From: Streptomyces sp. CG4
Lineage (GTDB): Bacteria > Actinomycetota > Actinomycetes > Streptomycetales > Streptomycetaceae
Length of the DNA: 64,000 nt
NCBI RefSeq assembly: GCF_041080655.1
Contig: NZ_CP163525.1
Span: 1,364,001 to 1,428,000 of the forward strand
Direction of reading: 5' to 3'
The notes under the pieces are model-generated. The model searched no databases. It was not told the DNA's origin and saw only the letters and a list, made by a program, of their open reading frames with translations. Positions 33,830 to 42,747 of the stretch are shown piece after piece. The position numbers and the translations under genes are program-made. Each line of letters begins with the position of its first letter. Positions within the stretch are counted from its first letter, which is position 1.

Positions 33830-35611
33830 TCACGCAACGGGCGCAGGCCTCCGACCGGGACACCGACGCGGAAGCTGTAGCGGCCCCGGCAGGGTGGCGT
33901 CCTCGTCCAGGGGGCCGTGTCCCCGAGGGACGTCGTGTTCACGCTGGTCGGCGGACAGCGCCCGCAGCTGTTCAAGGGCGACGTCCAGCCCCGCCCCGTC
34001 CGGTACGCCTGCATGATCTGTCCGCGCTTGCCGCTGCAGATGCCGCGGGGGAACTCGTGCCGGGGACTCCTGGACGGTGAGCTGCCGGTTCATCTGCTGG
34101 CACTTGTGGCAGCTCGTCCATCTGGGCAGATGGAAAGGGATGGTCGTGATGACGATCTTCGGCAGTGGTCGCAGGGCCCGCCGCAGTCGGGGTGCCGTCA
34201 GGTTGTGGAGCATGCGCTGCCACCAGTGGCGCACCACGATTTCGGGGAGGATCACGGTCAGCGTGAGATCGGGCCGTTGGTGGTGCAGGGACTCGATGTA
34301 GTGGACCAGTGGGGCGACGATCGCACGGTGGGGGTGAGACGACGACCTCAAGCGGGAGGTGGTCGCCCAGGTCGCCCAGTAGCCGCGGAAGCGTTCCGCC
34401 TCGTTCTCCGTCGGGCTGAGGTGCAGGGCCAGCACCGGTTGTCCGAGGGAGGCCGCGTACGCAAGGGCGCGCATGCCGGCGAGGTCGAGCCGGGCGATGG
34501 GCACGATGACCAGGTGGCTGACCTCCTCCGGACTTTCCTCGCTCTCACCTTCCTCTGCCTGGGTGTCCGCTGCCGCAGGGGGCGTGGCAGTCGGCCGTAC
34601 GCGCCGTCCGGAACCGGCCGTCGACCGCTTGGGCAGTTCGATGGCGTGGGGGTGCAGGGCGAGGGCCTTGGCGCACAGGTCGTAGTGGCGGTGGATGCGC
34701 AGGAGAAGCAGGACGAAGACTCCGGTCACGAGGACGGCGACCCAGGCGCCTTCGGTGAACTTGGTGATGTCGGCGGTGATGAAGACGATGGCGGACAGCA
34801 GGCCGCCGGTGGCGTTGACGACCAGGCTTTTGCGCCAATGGGCCCGATCGCGGTGGCGCAGCCAGTGGACGACCATGCCGGCTTGCGACAGGGTGAAGGC
34901 GAGGAACACCCCGACGGCGTACAGGGGGATCAGGGACTGGGTGTTGCCGGCGAACCCGGCGAAGACAGCGATCGCGGCCGGGGCGAGGACGATGATTCCG
35001 TTGCTGAAGGCGAGCCGGTCGCCTACGCGCAGGAACATGCGCGGGGCGTGGCCGCTGCGAGCCAGCAGGAAGAGCACGCGGGGGAAGTCGTTGACGGCGG
35101 TGTTGGCGGCCAGCAGCAGGATGGCGGCCGTCGCCACCTGTACGTAGCCGTACATGACTCCGGGGCCGAAGGTATGGCGGGCGAGCTGGGACAGCACGGT
35201 CTCGTTGCCGTGCGGCACCACCCCGTCGAGGTGGACCAGGGCGATTGTGCTGCCGAACAGGATGATCAGCAGGGTGACCATCCAGGTCAGCGTCGTACGG
35301 GCATTGCGCCACTCCTTGGGGCGGATTGCCGGTACTGCGTTGGAGATCGCCTCGATGCCGGTCAAGGCCGTGGATCCGGAGGCGAAGGCCCGCAGGACCA
35401 GGAGGAGGGTGACTCCTTCCGTGACAGGCAGCCGGGGCGTCGGTGTGGGCTGGAATCCGCGGCCTGCTGCGTCGGTCAGGCCCACGGCCACAAGTGCGAG
35501 AGTCGCGATGATGAACGCGTACGTGGGTGCGGCGAAGACGGCGCCCGCCTGGCGTACTCCGCGCAGGTTGCCCACTAGCATGACGAAGATCACCACCACG
35601 CCGATCGCCAC
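33830..35611 (-). CDS. APC-superfamily permease, N-terminally truncated
   Basis: The 593-residue frame has about seven to eight hydrophobic segments beginning with AIGVVVIFVMLVGNLRGVRQ and SGSTALTGIEAISNAVPAIRP, followed by a long soluble C-terminal domain (VIVPIARLDLAGMRALAYAASLGQPVLALHLS) that resembles a nucleotide-binding or USP-like fold. Full-length members of this family are expected to have four or five more helices upstream; here the frame enters without them and only an internal GTG is available as start. It is probably a 5'-truncated gene. Confidence 0.7.
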   Translation of the reverse strand: MAIGVVVIFVMLVGNLRGVRQAGAVFAAPTYAFIIATLALVAVGLTDAAGRGFQPTPTPRLPVTEGVTLLLVLRAFASGSTALTGIEAISNAVPAIRPKEWRNARTTLTWMVTLLIILFGSTIALVHLDGVVPHGNETVLSQLARHTFGPGVMYGYVQVATAAILLLAANTAVNDFPRVLFLLARSGHAPRMFLRVGDRLAFSNGIIVLAPAAIAVFAGFAGNTQSLIPLYAVGVFLAFTLSQAGMVVHWLRHRDRAHWRKSLVVNATGGLLSAIVFITADITKFTEGAWVAVLVTGVFVLLLLRIHRHYDLCAKALALHPHAIELPKRSTAGSGRRVRPTATPPAAADTQAEEGESEESPEEVSHLVIVPIARLDLAGMRALAYAASLGQPVLALHLSPTENEAERFRGYWATWATTSRLRSSSHPHRAIVAPLVHYIESLHHQRPDLTLTVILPEIVVRHWWQRMLHNLTAPRLRRALRPLPKIVITTIPFHLPRWTSCHKCQQMNRQLTVQESPARVPPRHLQRQARTDHAGVPDGAGLDVALEQLRALSADQREHDVPRGHGPLDEDATLPGPLQLPRRCPGRRPAPVA

Positions 35612-35644
35612 GATCGCAGTCCTGACCTTCCTACCGCCTCCGTT

Positions 35645-35780
35645 TCAGCCAGCCGCCACGACGGGCTCCCCGGACAGCTCCACGCCTGCCGCCCACATTT
35701 CGCCCAGTGCCCGTTCCGTCGACTCCGCCGCGACACCCGCCGTGTGGTCGAGCAGTACGCGTGTACGCAGCGGCGTACAG
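35645..35780 (-). pseudogene. 3' fragment of an unidentified gene
   Basis: The reverse strand reads RVLLDHTAGVAAESTERALGE ending WAAGVELSGEPVVAAG before a stop, with GC-rich third positions that suggest former coding. It resembles the C-terminal helix-strand of cysteine hydrolases (isochorismatase fold), but this is weak. The 35612-36114 spacer otherwise shows little. Confidence 0.3.
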
Positions 35781-35923
35781 CGGTTTCGAGGGGTGATGGG
35801 TCTGCCCCGTCAACCACCTCACTGGTTGCACAGCCCCGATGTCGGTCCTGATCTGGCCCCGCCAGCGGTGAACGTACCGCTTCCCGGAGCGACTGCGGTC
35901 ACGGAGAGGCGTTGCCGGGCTGT

Positions 35924-36100
35924 TCAGTCGTCGGCGGCGGATGTGTTGAGCGCGACATCGATAACGCCAAGAGGCAGTTCCGTCCCACCTGGGGCGATGG
36001 TGATCTCGCGTCCGGCTGCCGCCCAGTCCACCGGCAGCCCTGTGGCTTTCCGCGTGTGACGGTACGTCAGTGCCCACCCCCAGGTCTGCCTTGAGACAAC
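35924..36100 (-). pseudogene. Open 3' fragment downstream of rheA, unknown
   Basis: The frame reads WGWALTYRHTRKATGLPVDW and ends PLGVIDVALNTSAADD before a stop at 35924. Codon use is coding-like but no start codon suits it and no family is recognised. It may be a gene remnant or the end of a deleted gene. Confidence 0.3.
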
Positions 36101-36114
36101 GCTGGGGTGGCGGT

Positions 36115-36747
36115 TCAGGGAGCTGTGAGTGTGTCGAGTCGTGCTGCGAGGTCGGGGTGGGTGGTCGTCAGGTGGGGGCGGGTGGCGTTGAGGGGGCGGA
36201 TGAGGTCGGCGGGGTCGTCGTGAGCGAGGGCCGCGTGGAGCTGGCTGAGCGGGACGCGAGCTGCAGCGGGCAGGTCGGTGAGGGCGGTGATCTGGCCGGC
36301 GATGCCGCGCAGGTCGGCTGCGTTGCGGCGGGCCCAAGCGGCGGTGGTGCGTTGGGCGGCGCGGCGTTCGCGGGTGGCCTGGACGCGTTGTTCGCCGGTG
36401 GTTCCTGCGGGGCCGGGACGGCCGCGCAGGTAACGGCGTTCGGCGGCCTGGCGGCTGGCGACGCCGAGGGGGTGGGCGAGGTCGGCCCAGCTGGCACCCG
36501 CCTGGCGGGCGGTTTCGATCAGGCCGGTTTCCCATCCGGCGAGCTGTTCGCGAACCTGCCGCAGCAGCAGGAGGGAGGCCAGGGCCTGTTCCGGGCCGAC
36601 GTCATGGGTCTCGGCGGTGCCGGGGTTCTCGTGCCGGGCGGCATGCAGGGCGTCGTCTATGGCGTGAAGGGCTGCCGCGGCGGCGAGGAACGAAGCCGGG
36701 CCTGGTGCGTCGGCGCTGGACGATGCCGGCTGGTCGGCCGGAGTCAT
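36115..36747 (-). CDS. rheA: RheA-like repressor of hsp18
   Basis: The 210-residue protein is Ala-rich and helical, with [22 protein letters not shown], a probable HTH around [25 protein letters not shown] (residues 86-110) and a helical C-terminal half. It is the type annotated beside Hsp18/Hsp20 genes in Streptomyces. In S. albus, RheA represses hsp18 and its own gene, binding TGTCATC-N5-GATGACA and acting as a temperature sensor. Here the gene diverges from an hsp18-like gene and the same operator lies between them. ATG 36747 has GGGAGG upstream. The name rests mainly on context and operator. Confidence 0.75.
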   Translation of the reverse strand: MTPADQPASSSADAPGPASFLAAAAALHAIDDALHAARHENPGTAETHDVGPEQALASLLLLRQVREQLAGWETGLIETARQAGASWADLAHPLGVASRQAAERRYLRGRPGPAGTTGEQRVQATRERRAAQRTTAAWARRNAADLRGIAGQITALTDLPAAARVPLSQLHAALAHDDPADLIRPLNATRPHLTTTHPDLAARLDTLTAP

Positions 36748-36765
36748 GGGCACCTCCCTCAGATG

Positions 36766-36809
36766 GTCATCCTTTGGACGACACCACGTTTGTCATCCAT
36801 TGGATGACA
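36766..36809. promoter_or_regulatory. Two RheA-type operators between rheA and hsp18
   Basis: Site 2, TGTCATCC-ATT-GGATGACA (36791-36809), is a perfect 19-bp palindrome containing the known RheA operator TGTCATC-N5-GATGACA. Site 1, GTCATCC-TTT-GGACGAC (36766-36782), is an imperfect copy with centres 26 nt apart. One site faces each divergent gene. Confidence 0.85.
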
Positions 36810-36875
36810 TGTTACAACGGTTTCAGTGAGGCGCATTGGCAGCAACTGCCCGAACCTTCCTGGAGGTGTTTTCCG

Positions 36876-37307
36876 ATGTTGATGCGCACTGACCCCTTCC
36901 GTGAGCTGGACCGGCTGGCACAGCAGCTGATCGGCCCAGGTACCTGGTCGCGGCCATCCCCGATGCCGATGGACGCCTACCGCGAGGATGACCAGTACGT
37001 GGTGGCCTTCGACATCCCCGGCGCCAGCGCGGACGCGATCGACATCGACGTCGAACGCAACATGCTGACCGTCAAGGCCGAACGGCGGCCCGTGACGAAG
37101 TCCGACGACGTGCAGATGGAGCTGTCGGAACGGCCCCTTGGCGTCTTCTCCCGCCAGATCGTGCTCGCCGACACGCTGGACACCGAGCACATCCAGGCCG
37201 ACTACGACGCAGGCGTGCTCACCCTGCGCATCCCGATCACCGAGCGCGCCAAGCCCCGCAAGATCGCCATCGGCGTGGGATCCGGCCGCAAGGAGATCTC
37301 CGGCTGA
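36876..37307 (+). CDS. hsp18: Small heat-shock protein Hsp18 (Hsp20 family)
   Basis: The 143-residue chaperone has an alpha-crystallin domain: [55 protein letters not shown] and [20 protein letters not shown], with the A-x-x-x-(G)VLTLxIP signature. It should bind unfolding proteins as an oligomer during heat stress. GGAGGTG precedes the ATG at 36876. Expression should be released from RheA at high temperature. The DUF2267 genes downstream on the same strand often accompany stress genes. Confidence 0.92.
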   Translation: MLMRTDPFRELDRLAQQLIGPGTWSRPSPMPMDAYREDDQYVVAFDIPGASADAIDIDVERNMLTVKAERRPVTKSDDVQMELSERPLGVFSRQIVLADTLDTEHIQADYDAGVLTLRIPITERAKPRKIAIGVGSGRKEISG

Positions 37308-37389
37308 GCCGGACAGACGAGGGCTGAACAGCGGCGGAGGACGGGTACCTGATCTCCCCCCCTCGCCCGTCCTCCGCACCCCTGGGGAA

Positions 37390-37797
37390 CCGAGGAAGAG
37401 CGCAGGAAGCCGAACGCGCGGCCCGCGTGGCGCTCGCCCTGCTGGGCGCACACCTGGGAGGCGAGGTACGCGCCGAGCTGGCGACGCGTCTGCCGGAGGA
37501 CTTCGCCCTGATCCTGCTCAACCCGCTCCAGAGCGCCGAGCCGCTGCACCCGAGCGGTTCGTGCACGCGACGGCGGCCTGGATCGATGGCGCGACCGAGC
37601 AAACCGCGGCCTGGGACGTCGGCGCCGTCCTGTCCACGGTCGCCCACGCCGCCGACGACGACCTCCTCCAGGAGATCCTGCTCCAGCTCCCCGCAGGCTA
37701 CGAACTCCTCTTCGGCCACCCAGCCCACCTGACACCCACCCCCGGTGACCGCACACCGGCCACCACGACACCAGTGACAGAAAGGCAACGACCGTGA
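37390..37797 (+). pseudogene. DUF2267 protein gene, truncated and frameshifted
   Basis: The sequence reads ALALLGAHLGGEVRAELATRL and ALILLNPLQSAEPLHP in one frame and RFVHATAAWIDGATEQTAAW plus LLLQLPAGYELLFG in another; a single missing base near 37549 explains the shift. The N-terminal YExxLxxVRYxGAYPTR segment seen in the next gene is absent. It is a paralogue of the intact gene that follows. Confidence 0.75.
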
Positions 37798-38231
37798 TGA
37801 CCGACCAGCACACGCCGCTCCAGCACTCCTACGGGAGGGCGTACGAGCAGATGCTGGAAAAGGTCCGCTACGAGGGCGCCTACCCCACCCGCGAGAAGGC
37901 CGAGGAAGCCGTCCGCCTCGTCCTCGCCGGACTGGGACGCCAGCTGACCGGCGATGAACGCGTCGACCTCGCCGCCCGTCTCCCCTTCGAAGCCGCACGC
38001 ATCCTCACCACCCAGATCCCCGACACCCAGCCGCTGGGTGGCTGGGCCTTCGTCAAGGACCTCGCCGCCCGCACCGGCGCCTCCCTGGCCACCACCCGCT
38101 GGGACACCGGATCCGTCTTCTCCGCCGTCGCCGCCTACGCCGGCCCCGACCTCACCACCCGCATCCTGCACCAGCTCCCCTCCGGCTACGCGCTGCTGTT
38201 CGGCCGCGCCGAACTCACCCCCGCCGCGTAG
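37797..38231 (+). CDS. DUF2267-domain protein
   Basis: The 144-residue protein has YEQMLEKVRYEGAYPTREKAEEAVR, LAGLGRQLTGDERVDLAARLP and WDTGSVFSAVAAYAG near the end. DUF2267 proteins are small helical repeats of unknown biochemical role, often next to stress genes in actinobacteria. It directly follows the broken paralogue. GTG 37794 is an alternative start. Confidence 0.8.
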   Translation: MTDQHTPLQHSYGRAYEQMLEKVRYEGAYPTREKAEEAVRLVLAGLGRQLTGDERVDLAARLPFEAARILTTQIPDTQPLGGWAFVKDLAARTGASLATTRWDTGSVFSAVAAYAGPDLTTRILHQLPSGYALLFGRAELTPAA

Positions 38232-38489
38232 ACGGCCCCGTGCGTGCTCAGGGGGGTGGTGTCTGGCCCTGTACGCCGCCGCCGTCGAGTGATGGACGTT
38301 GGCTCTGCCTGGGCAGGGCCAACGTCGGGCGACCGGGTCGCGCCCGGCGACCGCATCCACACCGGGCTGTGTGGTGTGGCCTTCACGTGTCTCCGCCGCG
38401 GACGCGGGCGACAGGCGCTGGGACATCCAACCTTGGTCCGTGCAGGTGGCCGGGATTCGGTGGCGCATGGGGAGAAGGAGGGCCAACCG

Positions 38490-39035
38490 GTGGTTGCCCG
38501 GTGCGTCGTCGACTCCTGGGAGCGCCAGGACGGTGAGTCCCGTCAGGCATTCGAGGCGTTCGCCGTATATCGCGATCTGGGCCCTGCTCGGAGTGTCACG
38601 AAGGTGGCACGGGAGTTGGGTAGATCTCGCACGCTCCTGGGCCGGTGGTCGCGTCAGTACGCGTGGGTGATGCGGTCGGTGGCGTACGAGCGTGAACAGG
38701 ATCGCCTGTTCCTCGCCGAGCAGACGCAGGGGCAGGCGCAGCGGGAGATCGCTCGCAGACACGCGAAGTTGGCGCAGGCGGTACAGAGCAAGGCCGTGGC
38801 ACGGCTGCAGCCTCTGGACCCGCGGGAGTTGTCGCCGTCGGAGTTGCTGCGGTACATCCAAGTGGCGGCGGAGATCGAGCGGCGGGCAGTCGGCGAGGCG
38901 CCGTCGGCGGCCGTGACGGCGGAGGCTCAGGAGCAGGGTGCGGATGTTGCTGCCCTGGCGGATGAGGAGCGTCGGGCCCGGATGGATCAGCTGCGGCGGG
39001 AGCTGGAGCGCCGGCTGGCCGAGGGCGCGCAGTGA
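38490..39035 (+). CDS. Phage terminase small-subunit-like protein
   Basis: The 181-residue protein has SWERQDGESRQAFEAFAVYRD, an HTH-like VTKVARELGRSRTLLGRWSRQY, a long helix, and LQPLDPRELSPSELLRYIQVAAEIERRA. This matches small proteins placed before the large terminase in actinophages and prophages. The GTG follows AAGGAGGG and its end overlaps the large-subunit remnant by 4 nt. It is a prophage relic with no other phage genes nearby. Confidence 0.7.
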   Translation: MVARCVVDSWERQDGESRQAFEAFAVYRDLGPARSVTKVARELGRSRTLLGRWSRQYAWVMRSVAYEREQDRLFLAEQTQGQAQREIARRHAKLAQAVQSKAVARLQPLDPRELSPSELLRYIQVAAEIERRAVGEAPSAAVTAEAQEQGADVAALADEERRARMDQLRRELERRLAEGAQ

Positions 39036-39705
39036 TCCGAGGGCGGGCGAAACGCCAGATGATCGAGAGCTTCGCCGACCCGTCGGTGATGAACCTGGAG
39101 CAGCTGAAGGCGGAGGTCGCCGAGCTGGTCCGGGCTGATGAGCTGTCGGCGCGCCGGTGGGCGTGCGAGGTTCCCGGCTGTGACGGGCTCCCGCATGAAG
39201 GCTGGCTGCACCATCATGCCAGCGCGGCGCAGCGGCAGCCGTCGTGGCTGTGGACGGTGTGGATGCTGCTCACCGGCCGAGGCTGGGGCACGTCACGGAC
39301 GGCGGCGGAGACGGTCAGGGAGTGGGCGAAGACGCCGGGGTTGCACATCGCCGTGGTCGCGAAGAACGCCACCTTGGTGCGGGACATCTGCTTCGGCTCC
39401 CCGAAGTCCGGTCTGCTGTCCGTGATCCCGCCCGAGGACGTGGCCAAGTACAACTCGTCGCTGAGCGAGACGACGCTCCGGCTGAAGAACAGCACGCTGA
39501 TACGCGGGTTCGGTGCGGAGACGCCGGACAATCTGCGTGGCTGGGCATTCGACAAGGCCTGGTGTGACCCAGGTCGTCATCTCCACGACGCCCAAGCCAC
39601 TCCCCCCTCACGTGAAGCGGCTCGTCGAGCGCGGCCGGACGCAGGAGAAAGCGCGCCGGAAGGGCGCAGAGCCACCGGGGGTGGTGCTCACGCGCGGCCA
39701 CGGTG
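39032..39705 (+). pseudogene. Phage terminase large subunit, broken
   Basis: The ATPase half is recognisable: TGRGWGTSRTAAETVREWAK, LHIAVVAKNATLVRDICFG and TPDNLRGWAFDKAWCD. The Walker A Lys is Thr here (codon ACG). At about 39565 the frame jumps to VVISTTPKPLPPHVKRLVERG, losing the Walker B region, and the gene ends near 39705 against transposon debris. It cannot be functional. Confidence 0.78.
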
Positions 39706-39739
39706 GTCGTTCTGGCGGTGGAGGCCGATCGCGAGGTTG

Positions 39740-40083
39740 CGGAAGCTTGCTGATGACCAGGGAGACCTGTTCGATCGTGAGCGTCCCGGCGCTGAGGTCC
39801 CGCCTCCAGCCAACGCCCTGGAGGGCCTGACGGGCTCCCGGGGAGGCGATGTGGCGGAACGCGGCGGTCTTCGGGCGGCGGATCGCGCACCGGTGGCGGG
39901 CCCGGGTGCGTTCGACCGGTCCACGCTGATCTCCTTCCAAGGCAGGCGGCGGATCCGGTCGTAGAGCGTCGGATCGTTCGGCCTGACGACGGCGATGCGA
40001 TGGGCGCCGCGGTCGCGGAGGTAGCGGGCGTGGCGGTGCTGGGCGTGCAGGGCGTCTGCGCTGACTGCGGTCCCGTCCAGGTC
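39740..40083 (-). pseudogene. ISAs1-family transposase remnant
   Basis: The reverse strand reads DLDGTAVSADALHAQHRHAR, VRPNDPTLYDRIRRLPWKEIS in one frame, then PKTAAFRHIASPGARQALQ and WRRDLSAGTLTIEQVSLV in another, joined to a C-terminal NLAIGLHRQN. This is the second half of an ISAs1 transposase with a frameshift and an internal deletion. It abuts the terminase remnant. Confidence 0.7.
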
Positions 40084-40492
40084 AATCGGCTCTAGCGAGC
40101 CGTGCATCCTCCGCCTGGTCCTCGTCGCCGGCGTCGCTGAGCCCGAGGCGCAGGTGCTCGATGTGGTAGACGGCCTGGTCGAGGAGTTCGGCGACGTGGT
40201 TGTCGTAGAGCGCGTAGATCACCGAGCGGCCCTGGCGCCGGCCGACGACCAGGCCGAGGTTGCGCAGCAGGCGCAGCTGGTGGGAGCAGGCGGACTGTTC
40301 CATGCCGACCTCGGTGGCGAGTTCGGTGGCGGCGCAGGGGCCCTCGCGCAGGCGGGAGAGGATCAGCAGCCGGGAGGGGGTCGCCAGGGCCTGGAGGGTG
40401 GTGGCCACCCGGGCGGCACTGTCCGCGTCCAAGCGGGTGCGCGGGACGCGGTTCTTCGCGGGAGCTGCTCCATGGCCCATGGTGGCCATCAT
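40082..40492 (-). CDS. ArsR/SmtB-family metal-sensing repressor
   Basis: The protein (up to 136 residues; ATGs at 40492, 40489 and 40480 are possible) has ATTLQALATPSRLLILSRLREG, ATEVGMEQSACSHQLRLLRNLGLV as HTH, and a C-terminal YDNHVAELLDQAVYHIEHLRLG that matches the alpha5 metal site DxH...H-x2-(H/E) of SmtB/NmtR sensors. It is divergent from the P-type ATPase and should repress it until Ni, Co or Zn binds. It is closely similar to the ArsR protein at 45905. The conserved Cys in QSACSHQ is at the ArsR alpha3 position. Confidence 0.88.
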   Translation of the reverse strand: MMATMGHGAAPAKNRVPRTRLDADSAARVATTLQALATPSRLLILSRLREGPCAATELATEVGMEQSACSHQLRLLRNLGLVVGRRQGRSVIYALYDNHVAELLDQAVYHIEHLRLGLSDAGDEDQAEDARLARAD

Positions 40493-40532
40493 ACAAGCAA
40501 CACTTGAAGAGATCTTCATATGTACCTGTATG
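40490..40532. promoter_or_regulatory. Nested palindromic ArsR operator
   Basis: Inner arms TGAAGA-GA-TCTTCA (40505-40518) and outer arms CATACA (40490-40495) / TGTATG (40527-40532) share nearly the same centre, 40511. The site covers the start of arsR and lies 45 nt before the ATPase gene, as expected for a repressor controlling both. Confidence 0.65.
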
Positions 40533-40576
40533 GTGGTTGAGTCGAACCGTCCCGCCCTCCCGAAGGGTTCTTCGTC

Positions 40577-42553
40577 ATGTCTTCCACCCTGACCGAGCGG
40601 CCCGCGCCCGCCGCGACCTCGCGCCCGGACGCCCCCTCCCGGCGGCGAACCCGGGTCTTCGCGCTGCCCGAGGCCCGTTGGGCCGCGGCGGCCACAGTGC
40701 TGTTCCTGCTCGCCCTCCCGCTGCAGCTGACCGGCGCACCCGCCGGGATGTGGGGATCGCTGTACGGGCTCGCCTACGTTGCGGGCGGTTGGGAGCCGGC
40801 GCTGGCCGGGCTGCAGGCGCTGCGGGAGAAGACCCTCGACGTCGACCTGCTGATGATCGTGGCCGCGCTCGGGGCGGCCGCCGTCGGCCAGGTCATGGAC
40901 GGCGCACTGCTGATCGTCATCTTCGCCACCTCCGGCGCGCTGGAGGCGCTGGCCACCGCCCGTACCGCCGACTCGGTGCGCGGACTGCTCGACCTCGCCC
41001 CGGCCACCGCGACCCGGCTGCACAACGACGGCATCGAGGAGACCGTGCCCACCACGGATCTCGCCGTCGGGGACACCGTCCTGGTGCGGCCCGGCGAGCG
41101 GATCGGCGCCGACGGGCGGGTGCTGGGCGGGGCGAGCGAGGTAGACCAGGCCACCATCACGGGTGAGCCGCTGCCCGTGGCGAAGGAACTCGGCGACGAG
41201 GTGTTCGCGGGCACCCTCAACGGCACCGGCGCACTGCGGATCAAGGTCGAGCGGGACGCCTCGGACTCGGTGATCGCCCGCATCGTGCAGATGGTCGAGG
41301 AGGCGTCGGAGACGAAGGCGCCGACCCAGTTGTTCATCGAGAAGGTCGAGCAGCACTACTCCATCGGCATGGTGGCGGCCACACTCGCCGTGTTCGCCGT
41401 GCCGCTCGCGTTCGGCGCCGCGCTGACCGGCTCGCTGCTGCGGGCCATGACCTTCATGATCGTCGCCTCGCCGTGTGCGGTCGTCCTGGCGACCATGCCG
41501 CCGCTGCTGTCCGCGATCGCCAACGCCGGACGGCACGGTGTCCTCGTGAAGTCGGCCGTAGTGATGGAGCGCCTCGGCCAGATCGATACGGTCGCTCTGG
41601 ACAAGACCGGCACGCTCACCGAGGGCACCCCGCGCGTGACCGACGTCCGTCCGCTGTCCGGATCCGGGCTGACGGAGGGAGAGTTGCTGCGGCTCGCCGC
41701 GGCGGCCGAGCACCCCAGCGAGCACCCGCTGGCCCGCGCCGTCGTGGACGCCGCCCGTGCCCGTGGTCTCGCCCTGCCCGTCGCGGAGGACTTCACCTCC
41801 ACCCCAGGCGCCGGAGTCACCGCCACCGTGGACGGCCGCAAGATCGCGGTCGGCTCCCCCGCCCGACTGCTGTCCAGCGCCGAGGTCGCGCACACCGCCG
41901 TCGCCGCCGAGCTGGAGGACAGCGGGCGTACCGCGGTCCTGGTGGTGGCCGACAGCACGCCGACCGGGGTCCTGGGTATCGCCGACCGACTGCGGCCGGA
42001 CGCCGCCGCCACGATCTCATCGCTCACCGCACTCGCCGGAACGCCGCCGACGCTGGTCACCGGTGACAATTCCCGCGCCGCCGCCCACCTGGCCGCCGAG
42101 GTCGGCATCACCGACGTCCGCGCCGGGCTGCTCCCGCAGGACAAGGTGGCCGCGGTCAGGGAACTGGAGCAGGCCGGCCGCAAGGTCCTGGTCGTGGGTG
42201 ACGGCGTCAACGACGCGCCCGCCCTGGCCGCCGCCCACACCGGCATCGCCATGGGCCGAGCCGGCTCCGACCTCGCCCTGGAGACCGCCGACGCGGTGAT
42301 CGTGCGCGACGAACTGGCCACCGTGCCCGCCGTCATCGCCCTCTCCCGCCGGGCCCGCCGCCTGGTCGTGCAGAACCTGGCCATCGCCGCCGTGTTCATC
42401 TCCGGCCTGGTCGTCTGGGACCTCACGGCCACCCTCCCCCTGCCGCTCGGCGTCCTTGGCCACGAGGGCTCGACCGTCATCGTCGGCCTCAACGGCCTGC
42501 GCCTGCTGCGCGAGGCCGCCTGGACCCGGGCCCGCACGGAGGGCCAGCCCTGA
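40577..42553 (+). CDS. P1B-4-type heavy-metal-transporting ATPase (CoaT/CtpD-like)
   Basis: The 658-residue pump has the A-domain TGEPLPVAK, the metal-site motif SPC (C300, in VASPCAVVLAT), phosphorylation site DKTGT (D342), HPLARAV for ATP binding, hinge GDGVNDAPALA, and late HEGST (H629) in the last helix. SPC with HEG(G/S)T, and no N-terminal metal-binding domain, define the P1B-4 group that exports Co(II), Ni(II), Fe(II) or Zn(II). It is divergent from an ArsR repressor. The metal is not determined by sequence alone. Confidence 0.9.
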   Translation: MSSTLTERPAPAATSRPDAPSRRRTRVFALPEARWAAAATVLFLLALPLQLTGAPAGMWGSLYGLAYVAGGWEPALAGLQALREKTLDVDLLMIVAALGAAAVGQVMDGALLIVIFATSGALEALATARTADSVRGLLDLAPATATRLHNDGIEETVPTTDLAVGDTVLVRPGERIGADGRVLGGASEVDQATITGEPLPVAKELGDEVFAGTLNGTGALRIKVERDASDSVIARIVQMVEEASETKAPTQLFIEKVEQHYSIGMVAATLAVFAVPLAFGAALTGSLLRAMTFMIVASPCAVVLATMPPLLSAIANAGRHGVLVKSAVVMERLGQIDTVALDKTGTLTEGTPRVTDVRPLSGSGLTEGELLRLAAAAEHPSEHPLARAVVDAARARGLALPVAEDFTSTPGAGVTATVDGRKIAVGSPARLLSSAEVAHTAVAAELEDSGRTAVLVVADSTPTGVLGIADRLRPDAAATISSLTALAGTPPTLVTGDNSRAAAHLAAEVGITDVRAGLLPQDKVAAVRELEQAGRKVLVVGDGVNDAPALAAAHTGIAMGRAGSDLALETADAVIVRDELATVPAVIALSRRARRLVVQNLAIAAVFISGLVVWDLTATLPLPLGVLGHEGSTVIVGLNGLRLLREAAWTRARTEGQP

Positions 42554-42682
42554 CTCGCCCAGCCCCACGGCCCGCCGTACCCGCGCAGGTGCGGCGGGCC
42601 GCTGCCGTCTGATTGCTCCGGCAGCACTACTGAACCCAGGCGATGCCGCCCAGCCACACATGACTGGGCGTTCATATGGACA

Positions 42683-42697
42683 TGGATTTCATTTCCA
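42683..42697. promoter_or_regulatory. Zur/Fur-box-like site
   Basis: TGGATTTCATTTCCA (reverse complement TGGAAATGAAATCCA) matches TGAAAATGATTTTCA, the Streptomyces Zur-type box as I recall it, at 11 of 15 positions. It lies 51 nt before the Fur-family gene, in sequence more AT-rich than its surroundings. It may mediate autoregulation of the Fur/CobW operon. Confidence 0.5.
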
Positions 42698-42747
42698 TCT
42701 ACGGTGGAGCGTGCCGACCCGGCACAAGCCAGAGGGGGTGATGCGCC

